Shown one piece after another: positions 7,573-10,037 of a DNA stretch of 10,037 nt. How positions within the stretch are numbered: position 1 is the stretch's first letter; each line of letters begins with the position of its first letter. The stretch comes from Lunasporangiospora selenospora (taxonomy: Eukaryota > Mortierellomycota > Mortierellomycetes > Mortierellales > Mortierellaceae). Made by a program: the position numbers and the translations under genes. The stretch lies in contig JAABOA010000822.1 in the NCBI GenBank assembly GCA_015680635.1, forward strand, positions 1-10,037, read 5' to 3'. The notes under the pieces were generated by a model. It was not told the DNA's origin, did not search any database, and saw nothing but the letters and a program-made list of their open reading frames with translations.

Positions 7573-8146
7573 CAAGGAATTATCCGTCCCTCGTGGGCTT
7601 AGAAGATCTAACAATGCATACACCTCCGACCAATACTTTCTACTCTCTCTCTCTCACTCTCTCAACCACCGTTCTTACCGAAAATGGATATTTCAGAATC
7701 TTGTTGTCCTTTACGTCCCAAGTGCCATTTGTCATCCCAAGGCATGGCCCCAGCAGACAAAAATCTTGCAGACTTCCTAATAGGTGAAGGACAACCCAGC
7801 CAATGGTTCATATCATGTGGTTATCCTCTGAGTTGACACCTTTGTTGTGTGTAGCCGCCTCTTCGCTCTCACTTCCCTCCATCTCAATGAGCCTTGGCAG
7901 ATGTGAGTGGAGGAAGGGAAGAAGAAGTGTTTTGGAGAAGAGACTCGACCCTGTGACATTCACACAAGCAAATAGAGCCGGCAGTAAAACCGTAGAGTGG
8001 GTGTAGGAGGAACAGGCTTGGAAGAGTAATGAGGCCATGTCTTTGAAAGAACTTCTTTTCCTGCTTGTTTCCACTAGTAATCCTCCCCTTTCTGGGCCGC
8101 ACACTCGCACGCGTACACAGAGGGAGTGAGCACGGATAATTCCTTG
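7573..8146. repeat. Perfect 15-bp inverted repeat, arms 7573-7587 and 8132-8146
   Basis: The left arm CAAGGAATTATCCGT is the exact reverse complement of the right arm ACGGATAATTCCTTG. The core GGAATTATCC is itself nearly palindromic. The flanks do not continue the match and no target-site duplication is visible beside the outer ends, so a transposon boundary is not supported. Two copies of a protein-binding site is an alternative reading. Confidence 0.75.
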
Positions 8147-8644
8147 TCAATCCCGCGATTTATCAGAGAAGTGCCGCGTTTAGTTTACGTTTGGGCTTCT
8201 CCACTCCGCCATGCAGCTCCGTGCGAAAGCCCTGAGCCTTGCTTTTCTTTCTTTCTTCATTTGACTTGACAGAGAGGACACAAAGGTTAGAGATGGCCAC
8301 AACTTGACGATTGGAAGAGTAGTGGGGAAATGGCCAATGCAATCCTGGGCCAAGTATTCAGGTAAGAGGGGTCAATTCTCAGCCCGGATGGTGGTCCCCG
8401 CAATTGCCTTGTTTGATAACAAGGTCATTTTTCCGTTACGCCAGCGAAGGGGCTCTGAGGGAATGGACGCCCACACTCGCATTTCCAAGTGGTCACTAAA
8501 TGAGTCTCAAGAACAAGTCCGGGCAGGGCTGAGACTCCACAGAGCTAAAGGTCGAGTAGACCCAACGATGCAAGGACCAAGAGAATGACGACAAAGAAAG
8601 CAGCAGAGGATGGGCCATCAGAGATGCAGGACTACGTTCATGTT

Positions 8645-8663
8645 TGTGTGTGTGTGTGTGTGT
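8645..8663 (+). repeat. (TG)n microsatellite
   Basis: Uninterrupted alternating TG over 19 bases in intergenic DNA. It is complementary in composition to the (CA)n tract 245 bases downstream. Confidence 0.93.
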
Positions 8664-8821
8664 ATATTCTTTTTCCATGACCGAGGCTAAGGCCAAGGTA
8701 GCCATGGTAAAGCAAAGGGTGGTCTCCAGCTGGCTGTGCTGGCGTGCAAGCGTCTGCCTGGATGAAGAAGAAGAGGAGGTGACGAGTAATGTTTTATCCG
8801 AGGTGAGCGTCGACCGCGTGC

Positions 8822-8830
8822 TTTTAAAAA
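8822..8830 (+). promoter_or_regulatory. Distal TATA-like element upstream of DPL1
   Basis: TTTTAAAAA followed by GGGAGGCC resembles the layout of the methyltransferase TATA box (TATAAAAG then GGAGGGGCC). If used, the DPL1 5' UTR would be about 330 nt and would contain the CA-rich stretch. The proximal TATAAAA at 9080 is the simpler candidate. Confidence 0.3.
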
Positions 8831-8907
8831 GGGAGGCCGCACCCACTTTGCAAAGAACAACAAACACCAACGCTTTATTTCTCTCTCACACTCTCTCTTG
8901 CTCTTTG

Positions 8908-8934
8908 CACACACACACACAACACACACAACAC
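8908..8934 (+). repeat. Interrupted (CA)n microsatellite
   Basis: A pure CA run at 8908-8920, then further CA units broken by an extra A, within a CT/CA-rich zone upstream of DPL1. Confidence 0.9.
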
Positions 8935-9079
8935 TCCTTCTCGTCTCGCCATCTGCTTCGTCTTCGAACACATCGCACACACCACCTCTCACACGCACAC
9001 GCCCCGAGTCACCCGTCCGACCAGCCGATCAGCATCTTGCACCGCCCTCTCCCCAAGCAGTCTCAACAACACATTCTCT

Positions 9080-9086
9080 TATAAAA
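9080..9086 (+). promoter_or_regulatory. Proximal TATA box of DPL1
   Basis: TATAAAA lies 107 bases before the DPL1 ATG, followed by a CT-rich 5' leader without any ATG. Spacing suits a transcription start near 9110 to 9120 and a short 5' UTR. Assigned by motif and position. Confidence 0.55.
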
Positions 9087-9186
9087 CCTGCTCGCTCATT
9101 TGTTCATTCTTTTGCATTCACACTTGACACTTCAACACACCACCACCATCCCCTCCTCCTCTTTCTCCTTTTCATTCACCAATAAC

Positions 9187-10037
9187 ATGCCCGTCGCTTC
9201 CATCTTGGCCGGCCCTTCTGGACAGTTGGTCCAGTCGTACCTCAACAACCCACGCCTCACCAACATCAAGAATATTGTCTTTATCATCTTTATCTACAAG
9301 CTTCTCTGCTTCCTTAACACCACACTGCTTGTCCATGGACCCACACGGACCTACAAGGAGGTCAAGACATACCTCAGCTTGGTAAGTCACCAACTCCAAA
9401 ACGACCTACCGATCTGCGTGGTTTATTGTCATGGTAAAAACAACAATAATAGCGTATGTTTGTTAAAGATCTCTAACCTTTATCCTTTTCTCTCTAATAG
9501 ATCGCCTTCAAATACGCCAAGATGATCCCCAGCGTCAAGGCAAAACTGGATCGTGAGCTTGGAAAGGCTGCCAAGGATATTGAGGACAAGGTTGCACCCC
9601 AGGACGACAAACACCCCCGCTACACATCGCTCCCCAAGTTGGGATTCACTGAGGAAGAGATGACCAAGGAACTGGAGAGGTAATATTTTGGATCCTTTTG
9701 GGCGACAATCTGGGAAAAGGACGCAATCCAGGGCTGAAGCAAATAGATACACAATCGTGGTGCAAACGCTTGGCCTCACTGCACTTGCACCTTTGAAGAG
9801 AGAGAGAGAGAGAGCGAGAGAGCGAGAGATACAGAGAGTAGGGCTCTCTCTCCACGCTTGTGGCTATATTCCTGTCACACCTTGGGAGAGCAACAAATGG
9901 CCCAACACTTTATCAGTCCGGGATGAGGATTACTAACGAATGTCTGCTGGTTTGTCCGACCTCTCTTTTTTTATTTTTTACATATCCATGGGTCCATACT
10001 CACAGGTACAGCGAGTTGCCCCACACCCGCTGGGAGG
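9187..10037 (+). CDS. DPL1: Sphingosine-1-phosphate lyase, N-terminal part (3' partial)
   Basis: Exons 9187-9381, 9501-9679 and 10006-10037 (cut by the window end) encode the first 135 residues. The ATG is the first in the leader and has A at -3. Residues 28-48 form one hydrophobic helix, the ER membrane anchor of this family, preceded by a short luminal tail; Asn44-Thr-Thr is a glycosylation sequon but lies at the membrane edge. After the helix comes a basic/acidic linker, then LPKLGFTEEEMTKELE and, across intron 2, RYSELPHTRWE. That segment matches the conserved entry to the catalytic domain in yeast Dpl1 and vertebrate SGPL1. Known reaction: PLP-dependent cleavage of phosphorylated long-chain bases to a fatty aldehyde and phosphoethanolamine, the exit step of sphingolipid breakdown, at the cytosolic face of the ER. 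The PLP-binding lysine lies beyond the window (full proteins are about 570 to 590 residues). Confidence 0.88.
9382..9500 (+). other. DPL1 intron 1
   Basis: A 119-nt phase-0 intron with the ideal donor GTAAGT, branch candidate CTAAC at 9473-9477 and acceptor AATAG ending at 9500. It joins TYLSL to IAFKYAK. Confidence 0.9.
9680..10005 (+). other. DPL1 intron 2, unusually long for this window
   Basis: A 326-nt intron with donor GTAATA, a full-consensus branch site TACTAAC at 9931-9937 and acceptor CACAG ending at 10005. Splicing joins KELE-Arg to YSELPHTRWE, the conserved lyase segment, which strongly supports the boundaries. It is more than twice the length of the other introns and contains a (GA)n microsatellite. 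Confidence 0.88.
9798..9829 (+). repeat. (GA)n microsatellite inside DPL1 intron 2
   Basis: GA repeats with two C interruptions, followed within 25 bases by CTCTCTC (9845-9851), which could pair with it as a hairpin in the pre-mRNA. It may explain part of the extra intron length. Confidence 0.9.

Larger units (their letters stand above)
7293..9079. other. Intergenic region between MSS51 and DPL1 without a supported gene
   Basis: About 1.8 kb with only short open frames, none with recognisable domains and many made of simple repeats. No tRNA or rRNA is seen. It contains a CT-rich microsatellite around 7640-7665, a widely spaced 15-bp inverted repeat (7573-7587 and 8132-8146), a (TG)n tract at 8645-8663 and a (CA)n tract at 8908-8934. 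The part from about 8800 on is pyrimidine- and CA-rich and probably belongs to the DPL1 promoter or 5' UTR. A short non-coding RNA or a highly diverged gene cannot be excluded from sequence alone. Confidence 0.5.

Noticed and set aside
8644-9084. 146-codon + frame upstream of DPL1
   Set aside because: Built from the TG and CA/CT microsatellites; ends at the TATA box of DPL1.
9100-9186. In-frame upstream extension of DPL1 from a TTG codon
   Set aside because: It has no ATG and encodes a low-complexity Thr/Ser/Phe stretch; the ATG at 9187 has a good context and matches the expected short N-terminus before the membrane anchor.

Overview
The window looks like nuclear DNA of a filamentous fungus. 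The genes are split by short spliceosomal introns (112 to 144 nt, one of 326 nt) with GTAAG/GTGAG-type donors, CTAAC-type branch sites and YAG acceptors. Intergenic regions run from about 1 to 2.5 kb and are rich in simple repeats, and poly(A) signals of the AATAAA type follow the genes. Two genes are recognisable fungal housekeeping genes, MSS51 and the sphingosine-phosphate lyase DPL1. An early-diverging lineage such as Mortierellomycota fits the intron style and base composition, but that is a guess and not shown by the sequence. All four genes read on the + strand.

Layout. (1) 1-973: a class I SAM-dependent methyltransferase with a long histidine-rich loop, cut by the window edge only seven bases short of its expected start. 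(2) 974-3517: about 2.5 kb without a supported gene, holding a poly(A) signal, an 11-G run, a two-copy 182-bp tandem repeat and a good TATA box near the end. (3) 3518-4514: a complete second copy of the methyltransferase, with one intron at the same place and a longer, more regular His loop. (4) 4515-5531: 3' end signals and the A-rich promoter region of the next gene. (5) 5532-7126: three-exon MSS51, the mitochondrial translational activator and chaperone for cytochrome oxidase subunit Cox1. (6) 7127-9186: about 2 kb without a supported gene, containing microsatellites, a perfect 15-bp inverted repeat with arms 544 bp apart, and the probable DPL1 promoter. (7) 9187-10037: the first three exons of sphingosine-1-phosphate lyase, cut off by the window end before the catalytic domain.

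The most interesting part is the tandem methyltransferase pair. Both proteins have a normal Rossmann methyltransferase fold interrupted, right after strand beta-5, by 20 to 22 histidines in a strict alternating His-X pattern. I know of no characterised methyltransferase with this layout, and the loop suggests metal binding. The two copies have unevenly distributed identity: one 190-bp tract differs at one synonymous base while flanking coding sequence differs by over 10 percent, which points to gene conversion between the copies. MSS51 and DPL1 are not obviously related in function to the pair; the neighbourhood looks like ordinary fungal gene order and not a functional cluster.
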